A stretch of 64,000 nt of DNA from Narthecium ossifragum (lineage: Eukaryota; Streptophyta; Magnoliopsida; Dioscoreales; Nartheciaceae), in NCBI GenBank assembly GCA_963920575.1, contig OY986972.1:21612083-21676082 (forward strand), in the 5' to 3' direction. The translations under genes and the position numbers were made by a program. Below the pieces are notes generated by a model, which saw only the letters and a list, made by a program, of their open reading frames with translations, had not been told where the DNA came from and did not search any database. The first letter of the stretch is position 1, and each line of letters opens with the position of its first letter. Below, in pieces: positions 1 through 11,400 of the stretch.

Positions 1-1053
1 GAGAAAACTACTCGAAATTTTATTAATCTCAAAAAAACTGTCTAAGTACAAACCCTAAAACTCCTTTTATAAGCTAAGGAGAAACCCACTTACAGATGGA
101 CTCAGATAACTAATCATCAATCTGGCGCAGGGTAAACGTGAAAGCCTCTCTATGGGAGAGAACCAGGATTCTCAAGGAAGGAGAAAACCACTCGAATTTT
201 ACTAATCAAAAGTCCCATGGTTACAAACCATAATACTCCTTTTATAGGATAAGGAGAGACCAACTTACACATGGACTCAAAACAGGAATTAGACTCAAAC
301 CCAATTACTAATGAAGCAATCCGGAATTAAGGAAGAAGAAACAGGCTAGAAATAGGAAAACCTGCTAAAAATATTAAAGACCGATAACCTGTCTAAAAAG
401 GAAAGTTTTACACAAAAACAAAATTTTAAACCATAAGGAAAAGGAATCTGGAGATTTGGAGGCTGAGGTCATGGAGAGATCTTCAATCTCTGATGAATCT
501 CGTCGGGCTCGTCCAGCCGGTCGAAACGGCTGCTCGCACGCCCCGATTGGACATCGGGGTCGAAAGTTATGCCCATCTAACGGTCACGGTCGTACGGAGA
601 TCTGAGTCGGACGGATGGAGTTCGAACGCGACCGGATTGCCTAGGGAGTCGCTTCGGATCGGACTCATCCAGGTCTGGATCTAGATTTGGTCCTGCATCA
701 CAATCAAACTACTAATCAAACTAATCCCGAACTGCCAAATATGTAAAGTTCTAATTAAGAAAAAACTACCAAAAAAGAAAAGTTTTACTAAAAAGTGAAT
801 TTTTGGCCATCATCTTAAGGAATTTGGGGTCGAGACACCTTGGATTATGGTGGATCTACAGATCCTCGATGATTCTTGTAGGGCTCGGCGAGCCGGTCGT
901 TTTGACACCTCATACGCCTCAATCGGACACCGTGATCAAAAGTTATGCCCATCCGACAGTCACAGTTGTCTGGAGACCTGATTCGAACTGACGGAAACCG
1001 GATGCGTCTTGACCGCCTTGGGAGCGCCGGTTCATCTTGTTGTCATGCATCAA
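1..1053. repeat. LTR-like repeat block with internal duplications
   Basis: No gene seen. The block contains two diverged versions of the same modules. 1-115 resembles 181-300 (both have GAGAAAAC, a CCTTTTATA stretch and TACAGATGGACTC or TACACATGGACTC). 490-690 resembles 870-1040 (both have GGGCTCG, a CGGACAYCG stretch and AAGTTATGCCCATC). Both versions finish near a TGCATCA end (about 693 and 1053), as an LTR ending in CA would. Sequence matching intron 4 of the downstream LEC2-like gene begins immediately after, at about 1057. I infer an LTR retrotransposon inserted in the intron of the upstream gene copy. The left boundary and superfamily are not visible. Confidence 0.4.
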
Positions 1054-1538
1054 AGACTTGGAGAGATTGCTCTCATCACACTTACTCACATTAATCTCAT
1101 GATTTTTATTATTTTATTTCTTATTATTGCTTTACCTTAATATGTTAGTGACTATCATTTCCTGTTTTTATACTCTCTCCTCTATCTGGTTTTTGTTCTT
1201 CAGACTTCATTACTGTCCTTTGTATCGTGACAAAAGCTTAATTGTTTCTAGGTTATTGCCTTAGTATCATGACCTGCAGGCTTAGGACCTTTTTGATTTG
1301 TTAGTTCATAAGAAGCTTTTTGTGTGTTATGGTTCATTGGTTTGGGTGCTCGATGAAGGATACTATTCAGGTTGGGATCGATCCAGGATGTAGAGAATAG
1401 GAAATGTAATCCCTAGACACATTGGAAAAGAGTGAGACACAATAACTAGGGGATTCATCACACATGGAAAGAGTATGAGAAACTAATTTGTAATCAGAGA
1501 AGAGACCGACAACATGTTTTCCTGCTTTACCTAGTTTA

Positions 1539-2040
1539 GAGGGCGTTTGGTTGGTGGAATCACCTGATGCATGGGATCGTAGGATGCATGCATCAGGTGG
1601 TGCATGCATCGGACAGTAGATGCACTTGTTTGGTTGTCTTTTGGATCAGCCGATGCACTCAGATCATATATATCTAATGTTCACAACATTTATATGAATC
1701 ATATATATAATATTTTAATATTATATATATATATTAAAATTTAACTTATTGTATCATTATATGAACATTATATGAATAATATATATATTATTGAGATTAA
1801 AATAATGTTCACATAATTTTAATGTTTACATAACTTTATTGAATATATTTTAATATGTTCACGGGGTGTATAGAAGACACCGCACATGGGTGCATCGCGT
1901 GAAACGCCCATTTTGGTGGTTTCATACGATTCATCATTTTAGCCTCAAAATGCATCATATGATGCATGCTTCATCTCATGCATGGGTCAACCAAACAAGG
2001 GATCGTCCGCTCAGGGTGATTCAAGCAACCAAACAGGACG
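1539..2040. mobile_element. PIF/Harbinger-like MITE
   Basis: A 502-bp insertion flanked by TTA on both sides (1536-1538 and 2041-2043). The homologous site in the other duplicate (near 11900) reads CTAGTTTAGTTTCTC with a single TTA, which is a direct empty site. The ends share the inverted core GTTTGGTTG; the outermost six bases have diverged. A 3-bp TTA target duplication and GTTTGG-type ends are the usual signature of Tourist/PIF-Harbinger MITEs. The interior is AT-rich with repeated GATGCATG motifs and no coding capacity. Confidence 0.8.
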
Positions 2041-2083
2041 TTAGTTTCTCTTGTAATGCTTGATAGGAATGTACGTACGTAGT

Positions 2084-3070
2084 CAGGGTCGGCCCTGAGG
2101 CAAGGCCTGGAAGGCCTGTGCCTTGGGCCCACAATTCTGGGGGCCCAGAATTTTGTTTTATATTTATATTTATATATAACCTAGCAAAACAAACGATCGT
2201 TCATCTCCCACGCCCCACAATTTGGTGACAGTAGTGACAATGAAGAAGAGATAACACAATCTACTTTGGAGTTGTTTAAGATTGATTATTTTCTTAATGT
2301 AAGTGATCAAGCTATTACTTCACTTCAAAGTAGGTTTGAACAGTTCAAGAAATACGAATAAAATATTGGATTTCTATTTAAGTTGGAGAAGTTGAGGTTT
2401 GTAGATAATAAAAACATGAAGAACTATTGTATGAATCTTGAAGATCTATTGAATGATGGTGATGTATCTGACATTAATGGTAATGATCTGTTTGATGAGT
2501 TGCTCTATTTGAAAGGAGCTATACCAAAATAAGTAAAAAAGACAGTGGAAGTATTGAACTATTTGAATAGATTGGATGGTTGTTAACTGAATGTTTGGAT
2601 TGCTTATAAAATCTTGCTAACCATACATGTTGCCTCTGCCGAGAGAAGATTCTCAAAACTGAAGTTGATCAAATCTTATCTTTAATCAACCATGTCACAG
2701 GAAAGGCTAAACAATTTAGCTATTTTATTGATTGAAAAGGAATTGACTGACAAACTTGACTACACAAGTTTGGTTGAAACTTTTGCGGCCAAGAATACAA
2801 AAGATTTGGTTTTTTAACAGATTTGGTTAGTTTTCTATTTTCATTTGAATCTAATATACTATTTTATTAAATTGTATCGAGATTGCTAGATTATATTTGG
2901 CGTGACAAAGTGGTTTTCCTATTTGATGAATTACAGTGCTATACTTCTTTTTCAATAATATATGTTTCTCTTAGAGTTTATTTTCAAAATGAAAAAAAAT
3001 GTATTTTAGAAGGTGTGGGGCCATGTTTTATCTTTCGCCTTGAGCCCACAAAAACTCAGGGCCGGCCCTA
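2084..3070 (+). mobile_element. Decayed hAT element, family A, copy 1
   Basis: The element begins CAGGGTCGGCCCTGAG and ends with its inverted repeat CTCAGGGCCGGCCCTA. It is flanked by a perfect 8-bp target duplication TACGTAGT (2076-2083 and 3071-3078). The uninterrupted site is present in the duplicate near 11931 (GTAGTCTAACGC). Eight-base duplications and CAGGG ends are characteristic of hAT transposons. The same family occurs in inverse orientation at 15193-16406. Confidence 0.93.
2225..2818 (+). pseudogene. hAT transposase remnant (ZMYM1-like, dimerisation domain)
   Basis: Translating the plus strand across several stops gives an ordered run of hAT transposase segments. First comes a FEQFKKYE / FKLEKLRF stretch, then NVWIAYKILLTI, then the hallmark C-terminal segment with VASAERRFSKLKLIKSYL followed by STMSQERLNNLAILLIEK. 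This is the hATC dimerisation region of the TTF-type/ZMYM1-like hAT group. In-frame stops (for example after FKKYE and after IKSYL) show it is dead. Only the C-terminal third or so of a transposase remains. Confidence 0.85.
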
Positions 3071-3341
3071 TACGTAGTCTAACGCAGCTATGAAACACAC
3101 CGACATGGGAGCTATGTCCAATGTTTAATTATAGGCCTATTTTGAACGGTACTTATATTAGTTTGTTCAGTATATATATATCCTGATGACAAAAATCTAC
3201 ATATGTATATATGTGTGTGTAACTCAAAGATTAAGGAAAAAAGCTAGCTATTGAAGGAATTAAATGGAGTTAAGTCATACTTTGATCACACTAACTCATC
3301 TAATATTAATTGTCACATTTTCTTGGCTCTCAATTTTACAG

Positions 3342-3992
3342 CCGGCTTTATTAGGAAGAATGAACTCACAACTGGTGACTACATGGCAATCTACGAGGAT
3401 AATAACAAGCAGCTAGTAAGTTGATCCTCCCTCCCTCCATCCTCTATTTTCCAGGTGTGTTATGCTGTTAATTTCATCCAGCTAATCATGATTAATTAAG
3501 TATTCCCTCCTAATCCAGATTTTTCTATGTTTTAATAACTCATCTCTAGTCTGTAGCAATATATGCAATTTACTGTCAAATTTTGTTAAGTGATCAGTTG
3601 AATAATATCCTCTCGATGTTTAATTTAAACCAATGAATGAAAATTCTGTATATTTGCAGTTTATCTGTGCTATGAAAGCTGCCAATCCACCCCCGGCCTT
3701 TGTACCGGGTGCTCCTATAGTGAATGCAGCAAATGAGCAGCCAGAAATGGCAGTGGCTGCCCCTCCACAGCAGCAGCTGGTGAACCAGGAATGTTACATC
3801 CCGTACCCAATTGCTGCTATGAATTCTGGGGAGGGGGCGCCGTCGTCGAATGATTCATTGAGACAGACCGACAACAAGTCCAAAGATCCAGCGGCCATAA
3901 TGGATTTCAGCGAATACGATTTTTCTGTGCTCGATAGCTTCACCTACTTCGATGATCCTGACATTCCTCCCTATGATTTCAACCAGCAGTAG
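3342..3992 (+). CDS. LEC2-like B3 factor, upstream tandem copy: last two exons only
   Basis: Exon A 3342-3415 follows a TTTTACAG acceptor and ends CTA|GTAAG. Exon B 3660-3992 follows a TTTGCAG acceptor and ends TAG. The first encodes the last strand of a B3 domain (GFIRKNELTTGDYMAIYED); the second continues with FICAMKAA and a Pro/Gln-rich tail. Both exons have the same length and phase as the matching exons of the complete gene at 8468-12876 (74 and 333 bp) and are fully open. The tail ends in the same acidic, aromatic block (SVLD.FTYFDDPDIPPYDF). Earlier exons are not in the window, and the intron carries insertions, so this may be the 3' end of an expressed gene or a recently silenced one. 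Preserved frame length despite substitutions argues for past selection. Confidence 0.7.
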
Positions 3993-5700
3993 AGAGACAC
4001 TATACAGATGGGATGAACTAATGAAGAGATGATCGATAAGATGCAATGTGCTTCTTGAAGTAGCACCAGCATTCTTATTTTTTACAATATTGGTATAGAA
4101 TAAGCGAAGGTAAGGTGGTGGGTCATGAGAAACTTCACAGATGAAAGAAACATGCATGCAGATGTGTTTCTTGAAGAGTGTTGTCACTCTATATTTGTAA
4201 GCCTTTATATAACAACAGTATGGTGCTCTCTCTATATGTCATATTTTTGCATAACCTTTTTCTTTCGAAACTATTTTGCAGCAGGAAATTGCTCTGATTG
4301 GAGTGGATTTTATATTATTTTTAGTGTGAAAAGCTGCTAGGCTTGTTTTCTAACCATGAGAAGCCAACTTTCTCCGTCTCCTTCTTCTTTCTTCCCTCTC
4401 TTCGCTCTGGTTTTACTTCTTAAACATGAAAGATCGATCTCAAGGTGTTAAAAGGGAGTTAAGTGACCATATATATATAGTGTTTTCTTATAGTTTTTAA
4501 GTTGATAGCTCAATTAAACCTAATGTCATGCCCGCCCCGCTCCAATTTAACATCCAATTCATCCCATATAAAGAAAAATTTGGAATTTCGACATGGCCCT
4601 TGGACACGGGCGTATGAATTCACAATTACAACCCGTCAACGGTCTATAAATTAATAATACAACATATAACAATCCACCAATTTACAACATAATGTAATCT
4701 CTGAAAACATCTTTGCGCCCCCCCCCCCCCTTAACATTTATTCATTTATAGGTTTCATGTACGTAGGATTATAGTCATCAAATACATAATAAATTAGCCA
4801 CGATACTGCAATATACAAGTTCTCCAAAAATCCAGCATATATAAAACGTCATCATACGTAAATTGAGAGTTAAGGTAGAGTACAAAAAATAAAATAGGGA
4901 TACAACCCTCTTCTCTCCACCTGCTATAAAACCAACTCTCAATCAGATAAATCTAAAATTGTCGGCTCATCACTATGCATCATCTCCAAGATGCACGCTG
5001 GTCTCGGGCCTACCTGCACAAAACTCAAAGAATGAGCTTGAAAACCCAATAGGAGTCTCTCGACAACATTCTAGGACACTGGTGTACACCAAACATATTC
5101 TAATATACTGACCCTAATATGGTCTAGCTAGTCTGGGTAAGTCTTATATGCACGGACGTCACGTCGACCGACCGTCAAAGCTCGCCCAGATCCCTCTAAA
5201 CTCTATACTGGCTTTAGTATAATACTATATGTACAACATCTTCAATACAAATCCTCAACTCAAGCTAAAATCCAAATCCTCGATCGACACATGGAGATCA
5301 AAATCCATCCGTCAACTCATCGACACAACTCATAGACTCTGACTAGTCTAGCTACAAGACCTAACTAAACCCAATTCCAATCCTTACTTTAAGTCAGATC
5401 ATATCATGTATGCACAAGCCAAATAACATAATAATAAACTACCACAAATATCCAATAATTCAAATAAAAATACATGCAATGCATAATAAACATCATATTA
5501 TAGGCAAGCATGGCTTAAATATACATGTAATGGACCCAATGGGTCCAACAAAGCATCAATATTATAACGGGCTCAACCAACCCAAAAAGGCATCATAGCA
5601 TAACCAAGCAAGAAATGTACTCAACGAATCCAACAGAGATCATCAAGACATGAAATCAACAAACACGACAACATGCATAATATCAACACATCATACATAA

Positions 5701-7358
5701 GTCCTACAGGTTATGCCTGCTTTCGTCATGGCTACGACCCATGTTCCTGCAGCAGTTATCAAGAGGTTTGAACGTATCTGTAGGGAGTTCCTGTGGAAAG
5801 GGAAGAGGTCCGGAATTGGTGTTGGTGGCTTGGAAGGACGTGTGCCTTCCGAAGGAGGCCGGTGGGCTAGGGGTGAGGGATTTCTCTTCATGGCAGAATG
5901 CTCTGAAGATGAAGCGTGTTGCTCAGTTTTTGGAAGAAGGCACTAATGTATGGAAGGAGTTAGCAAGGGCTAAGTTCCGGTGGAAAGGATCTCTTCCGTC
6001 TATTGGGGACTCGGTTGCCCCCTTGTCGCACTGGAGGCATATCTGTTTGGCCGCAGAGGAGGTTAGGAAAGACTTGGTTTGGAGAGAATAGCCGGGCCTC
6101 TTTCCTACATGACAACTGGGCATTTGATCTTGCGATTAGTCGATGGCCTACTTTCGTCAAGGTTGATGGTAATCTCAAAGATTTGCTTGTTGCGGATTTC
6201 TTGCATGAGAGACAGTGGAACTGGGATAGATTGTTGGAGTGCTGCCACCCACTCCTTGCAAACACGATCATGACTGTCGATATTGGGAGCAGGGAAGATG
6301 TCGCATGATGGGCTTATAATAGCTATGGTAAAACCTCAACTTCTGCCGCCTACCTTACTTTGATTCAACGGAAGCGTGCCTTGGTTCCACATGATTCATG
6401 GTCCAACATTTGGAGGCTCAATGCCGGCCCACAGATGAAGCACTTCATTTGGCGGATGTTCAAGGGTGCAGTTTGGGACTCCTTGTGGCGCCTTTGCCTC
6501 TCCCCTGACCGTGATTGCCCTCGCTGTGGCATGGAGCCTGAAACTATGGCTCATGCCACATTCGGCTGCTTCTTTTTTCGCCAAGTTTTCGAGATTATTG
6601 CGAAAAAGGAAGGTATCACTCTCCCCTCTTGGGACCCTGATCGGTTGTTGGAATTTCTGGTGGAGTCTACTGGCCATGAGGGAGCAAAGATACAAAGGGC
6701 ATACATGGTTGTCGGTGTGTGGCTGGTGTGGAAAGATCGCAATGACATTATCTTCGAAGGTGGAGGGTTGTTAGCAATGGGTGTGGCTTGTAGACTCAGG
6801 AGAGCTGTCAAGGAGCTCTCCACTGCTCAACAGAAGGGTGAGACCCAAGTTGAACGGAGATTAGGTGTCCATGTGATCAGGATCGACGCCTCCGTTGCAA
6901 GTGGGTCTGACTTGGCGGCGATCGGCGTGGTGGGCCTGAGTAGGGAGCGGCTTCCAGTGTGGGCTGTAGGTGCCCTTGTCAACGCCGGCTCCATCCTCAT
7001 ATGCGAGATCATGGCTGTGGTCGCTGGCCTTAGAGAGGCTCGTGCTCGTCGATATGTGAAGCTTATCATTGAATCAGACTCCTTGGAAGCTATCCATCTC
7101 TTGAATGGTTCCAGGCTTTGGCCAGCTGACCTCAACAGTTTAGCTAGGGAAATCTGGCTGGAGGCCCTCACCTTCGATTTTGTCCTTTTTTTTACCTTCC
7201 TAAATCATGTAATGTAGATGCTGACTCTGTCGTTCGATTTTGTCGTCGGTCCAAGACGCCGCTGGTTTGGTCCAGCGCTGATGGTGGGGACCTACTGGAT
7301 GGGTTACTGTAATACTTAGTTTTGTTAGCCTTCAGGCTCATCTAATAAAAAACCAAAA
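5701..7358 (+). mobile_element. LINE A, 5'-truncated L1-type retrotransposon
   Basis: Flanked by a 16-bp target duplication AACACATCATACATAA (5685-5700 and 7359-7374) and ending in an A-rich tail (AATAAAAAACCAAAAA). The plus strand holds, in order, the C-terminal thumb region of an L1 reverse transcriptase (MPAFVMATTHV, ICREFLWKGKRSG), a zf-RVT segment (KHFIWRM, CPRCG..PETMAHATFGC) and an RNase H domain. The upstream part of ORF2, the endonuclease and ORF1 are absent, as expected of truncated reverse transcription. Frameshifts near 5870 and 6090 and a stop at 6306-6308 inactivate it. Confidence 0.93.
6360..7312 (+). pseudogene. LINE A ORF2 C-terminus: zf-RVT and RNase H
   Basis: An open stretch of 285 codons (6360-7217) encodes the zf-RVT zinc-binding linker with the C..C...H..C pattern around CPRCGMEPETMAHATFGC. 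It continues into an RNase H domain: IRIDASV (first Asp), ICEIMAVVAGLREA (Glu), IIESDSLEAI (second Asp). The last part runs in another frame from about 7200 (VDADSVVRFCRRSKTPLVW) to a TAA near 7312, so the ORF has suffered a frameshift. In plant L1 elements this RNase H removes the RNA strand during target-primed reverse transcription. It is non-functional here because reverse transcriptase and endonuclease are missing. Confidence 0.85.
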
Positions 7359-7524
7359 AACACATCATACATAAAACATAACAAACAACCTCACCAATTC
7401 TAGTAGGAGGTAACTTCTACCTCAGGAAAGCGGTTGATGCATACTCTCTAAGTCTAGGGGTTTACGTTCGCGCTCTCACTCTTGACGGTCGTCCGATCTA
7501 TCGTCTAAGGATTGCATGTAAGCA

Positions 7525-7698
7525 AGAAATAAGTATTTCTCTTCTTCATGCAAATTAAGTATCTCTCTTCTTCATGCAAATTAAGAAAATAATTTATTTT
7601 CTCCATACAAAGAAATAAGTATTTCTCTTCTTCATGCAAATTAAGTATTTCTCTTCTTCATGCAAATTAAGAAAATAATTTATTTTCTCCATACAAAG
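7525..7698. repeat. 87-bp direct duplication with 30-bp sub-repeats
   Basis: Two adjacent copies of an 87-bp unit start at 7525 and 7612. Each begins GAAATAAGTATTTCTC and ends CCATACAAA. Within each unit the CTCTTCTTCATGCAAATTAAG motif occurs twice. The other gene duplicate has one simpler version near 13520, so the expansion happened after the gene duplication. It lies in the spacer between the two LEC2-like genes. Confidence 0.85.
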
Positions 7699-7883
7699 AA
7701 TCATTACTTTCCTTAATGCAATTTTCCTATTTCTTGTAAATAAGAAGATCTGCAGATATATAAGCTACTTTAACTGATGTGAGAGATAAGAAATCTCCAT
7801 TAATCCAAACCTCCAAAGATTTCTCTTCCATGATAGCTCTAGCACAGAGACAACCAGTTTAATAACCAGCTTACAGCCAAACA

Positions 7884-8071
7884 GGGTTGACGGTCAGGAG
7901 AATCTCGTGAAAACACTAAAAACAGAATCTGCAACGACCCGAATCCGGTAAGACAACCCAACAAAATGGTCATTCATTAGCCTTGGTCTTTTGACTTTTT
8001 CTTCCCTTCTCTTTTTCTGCAACCTTATCGGATATTAGGGACCTATACAAGACCCGACCCGGATCCGACAG
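7884..8071 (+). promoter_or_regulatory. Upstream region of the LEC2-like gene, conserved between duplicates
   Basis: Two blocks upstream of the gene recur at 13983-14099. The first is GGGTTGACGGTCAGGAGAATCTCGTGAAAACACTA (7884-7918). The second runs from AACCTTATCGGAT to CCCGGATCCGACAG (8021-8071). The sequence between them differs. The second block lies about 400 bp ahead of the start codon and is followed by a pyrimidine-rich leader (CTCTCTCT, 8220-8280). Being kept while the flanks diverge suggests promoter or 5' leader function, but this is inferred; no TATA box was convincing. Confidence 0.4.
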
Positions 8072-8467
8072 TGGAAATCTTAGCCAAAGGATACACTCGT
8101 CGATTCGTCTCCAAATACGTCATAAATGAGTTCCGAGCTCCGGCCAGGGCCAAACTCGCCTCCCCGTCCTCCGACTGGCCTGCTTCCTATCCCGATACCC
8201 CCTCTCCTCCGCCACTTGTCCACCTCTCTCTCTCTCCTCTCGTCGTGACGCTCTCTCTCTCTAGAATCCCCTCTCTCCCTCGCTACCAGCCGACGCCACC
8301 CTCGACATGGCTCAACGTACTCCCCGCTGCACCGCCGCCACGTCGCCCTCCCTGCCAATAGGTGGTTATCTCCCATTGGCGTCAGCCCTCCTTTCGTCCC
8401 CTTCTTATACCCCCAACTCTCCTTTCTCTTCCCCACCACAACCATCTCCCTCTCCCAGGCCCCCATC

Positions 8468-11400
8468 ATGGATTACTCTCACCTTTTCAACTCCGAAGAG
8501 TACCTCTTCCACCCACCTCCGGTATCGGTGCCAACAACCACGACGTCAACGATAACTACTACGACGAGGTGGACGATGACTCCAACACCCCCGCCACCTC
8601 CGCAGCCGGACTATCCTTACATACCCAACTTCATGTTTCCACCGCCAGTCCAAAACCAAATGCCAACTTATCCAATTATGCCGCCCCTGCCTCAGCCTGT
8701 CGGCCATCCATGGGGTGGTGGCGGCGGCGGCGGCACTGAGATGTACACGAATATGCTGATGGGTGGCACTACTGCTGCTGGTGGCGGTGACACTGCAATA
8801 ACTAGTGGTCTTGGTGAGCAGGTGTTCCCGCTGACTCTCGATCAGAGTGCTTGCGTTAGGGACCTCAGGCAGCGGCGCCCGGAGAAGGAACCAATTATCG
8901 GTAGCGGGAGCGTCGAGAAGAAGGGGACCAAGAGGAGGAACTCTGAAGGGGGTGGAAGGGAGCGCCGCCAAGCTACCAACACTTCATCCCTTGGGAATGC
9001 GGATGATGGCGGGCCTTCCTACGGAGGGAGGAGGACTACGTCGTCGAGGTTTCTTACTCACATTCCGAGTACTCTTCTCACAGTTGATGGTGTGGTGGGT
9101 TCTTTTTAGCTTCTTCCATGGATCTCTCTCTATCTTTTATTATTTCTTGGTTTTAAGTTGTCAGATTCATTTATGTGTGGATGTATGGTGGTGGAACAGA
9201 AATTGAGGTTTGTGCTTCAGAAGGAGCTGAGGAACAGCGATGTCGGCAACTTCAGCAGGATTGTCCTCCCAAAGGTCCTCTCTCGATCTCTCTGTCTCTC
9301 TTGCTAGTTTCTTACATACTTATTTGCTGATCTGATATATGAAATGAAGAGTTGTTTGTTGATTGTGGCATGAGATTCTTCGGTCTTCTACTAGTTCTGC
9401 ATTTGATGACATGAAGAGTGTTTGTTGAATAGATTATAGGATTAGATTCTCCGGTCAATATGTTTTCATATGGAAAACAAAGAAAATGAGGATATTCTAC
9501 TAGTTCTACATTGATTACTAGGCTTTTGGTTCTGAAAATGATTGTTGGTTATGTTTCTGAATTTGTTTTCTGGAGGTTTTACATTTGTGAATTGATTGTA
9601 TGAGTGGGAATAGAGAGATTGCGAGGCCTTTCTTCCATTCCTGGCCATTAAGGAAGGAATGCAGATCAATCTGAAGGATGTCTTCTCTTCATACATTTGG
9701 AAGATGAGATACAGGTATAGCAAGCTCTTAACTTTGCTACATTTACTGTTTCATGTAATTGTCTTATGATGTATGTGATTCTGAATTTTCCTTGTTCTTG
9801 TATGCAGATATTGGCCAAATAACAACAGCAGAATGTACGTTTTAGAGAATACTAGTAAGGAGTTCTTCTTTCTTTTTGCTCATATATATGTGATTGTGTC
9901 AATGTGCATTTTCGAGACAACGAGATCAGATATTTCCTTACTTGGAAAGAAATCTTGCCTTGTAAAAAAGTAAAGCTATAAGTGGATAATGCTGTTATTT
10001 GTAGCTTAGTCACACCGATCTTGGTCGATTCTATTATCCTGGGATCATTCTTCTTAGAGCCAATCCACGTCTCATAAGAATTTGTCGTGTGGACTAGCAA
10101 TCATGAAGTAGAGCACATAACGCGACATTGATGTCGCATTGTGGGTGGCCATAGCAGAGAGAGAATTGGAACCATGTTTGTTGGTGCATGGAGGGACAAA
10201 ATCTTTGCAATTGGCGTTTGACACGTGAATAGGAATGACTAGTGCACGACGATTCTGTATCCTAGTGATATTCAGATCAGGTTTTATAGATTTGGTCTGA
10301 TTTCTGACCAAATCAGCATGCATTGACATCAGATTTGGATGTCAGCGAAACGACAAAATAGTCATAATCGACAAATGTTGTCCGCTAACCGAGTTGATAG
10401 AATAGCACACTCAATGATTGGAAGTGAAAGATAGCCGACAAAATGCCTTCAAAGGGACTAAAGCACCAAATGTGTCGTGTCAAGCATGCACTTGTTAAGG
10501 TCTGAGCCTTGTGAGGGAGAAGCTTTCTTACAATCATAAAATGTTTTCCTAGTTGTTTGATTGCTTTGTTCAAGTATCACATGTGATACATATTCATCTC
10601 CTCCGGAACATAAAAGGCCGTGAGCTCGCATTTCGCAATCAGTCAGGTATAGCTCTAAAAGCGAGGGATAAGCTAAGTTATCAAATTTGGCTTAGCTTAT
10701 TTGAAAAATCAGCTTTTACATGATCCCTAGATTTAATGCTATCATCTATTAAAATGCATAAGAACTTGTCAAATCTATGAAGTTCATATAGCATGCCTAA
10801 GCTTTAGAAGGAACAAGAAAGCCAATTAAATTCTCTTATTGCTTTCTTTGTATCTTTCCTTCTTGCATTTCCCTTCTTATCGTCATTGTGCCTTTTCTAG
10901 AAAAAAGGAGGAAAAGCTTCCTCTCGATTGTTCAGGAAGACATTGAGGCCTCACTGAGGAGGTGAGACCCAATGTTAGTGTAGAATTAATTTATATTGCC
11001 TTACCTATACATAACCAAAGAGAGGCAATGTGGTCTTTATAAGCAGGTAAGTAGGGAGCATACACTGTTGCTTTAGGAACTAAGACTGAAAACCCACATA
11101 GTTTTGAACATATAGTTAATCATCCCTGATTGTAAGACATTGACCTTTCGGGGAAGCCAACCCAAAGGAGTACGCCAAAATTCCGAGAGTTAGATATCCT
11201 ACATTGATGAGCCCTTGCACAATCTTTCTACAATGGCAATTATTCACCGCTAGCTTTCGCTCTTACAAGTTTACAAATCTGAAGAATTACATGTTTAAGA
11301 ACATACTTTTGCCATGAGGAATAGCATTTTTATGTTCTATTGCTGTATATGTTTGTATTGATTTGTGAGAATCTTTTCCTTTGAGGTGAAAAGGGATACT

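Larger units (their letters stand above)
1057..4523 (+). repeat. Upstream unit of a tandem duplication (intron 4 to 3' flank of a LEC2-like gene)
   Basis: This stretch aligns with 11483-13470: both start with a CAAAGACTTGGAGAGAT-like segment, share CTCTCTCCTCYATCTGGTTTTTG, then GTAGTCTAACGCAG and AAACACACC, then two coding exons and a shared 3' flank (AGGTGTTAAAAGGGAGTTA). Relative to the other copy it carries two clean insertions at 1539-2040 and 2084-3070. Homology resumes after a third insertion, at about 7506-8071 against 13510-14099. The repeat unit is therefore a whole gene plus its flanks, about 6 kb without insertions. The 5' exons of this copy would lie left of the window or have been lost. 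Confidence 0.85.
4524..7505. mobile_element. Putative LTR element split by a LINE
   Basis: Compared with the other duplicate, a block is inserted between GCTCAATTAAACCTAA (ends 4523) and GGATTGCATGTAAGCAAG (about 7510). It begins TGTCATGCCCGCCCCG, the form of many Gypsy LTR starts. Removing the nested LINE (5701-7358 plus one target duplication) leaves about 1.3 kb, a plausible solo LTR. The right end is imperfect: CTAA occurs at both edges (CCTAA on the left, TCTAA on the right), but a clean CA end is not visible. A run of 13 C occurs near 4710. No coding domains were seen outside the nested LINE. Confidence 0.45.
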
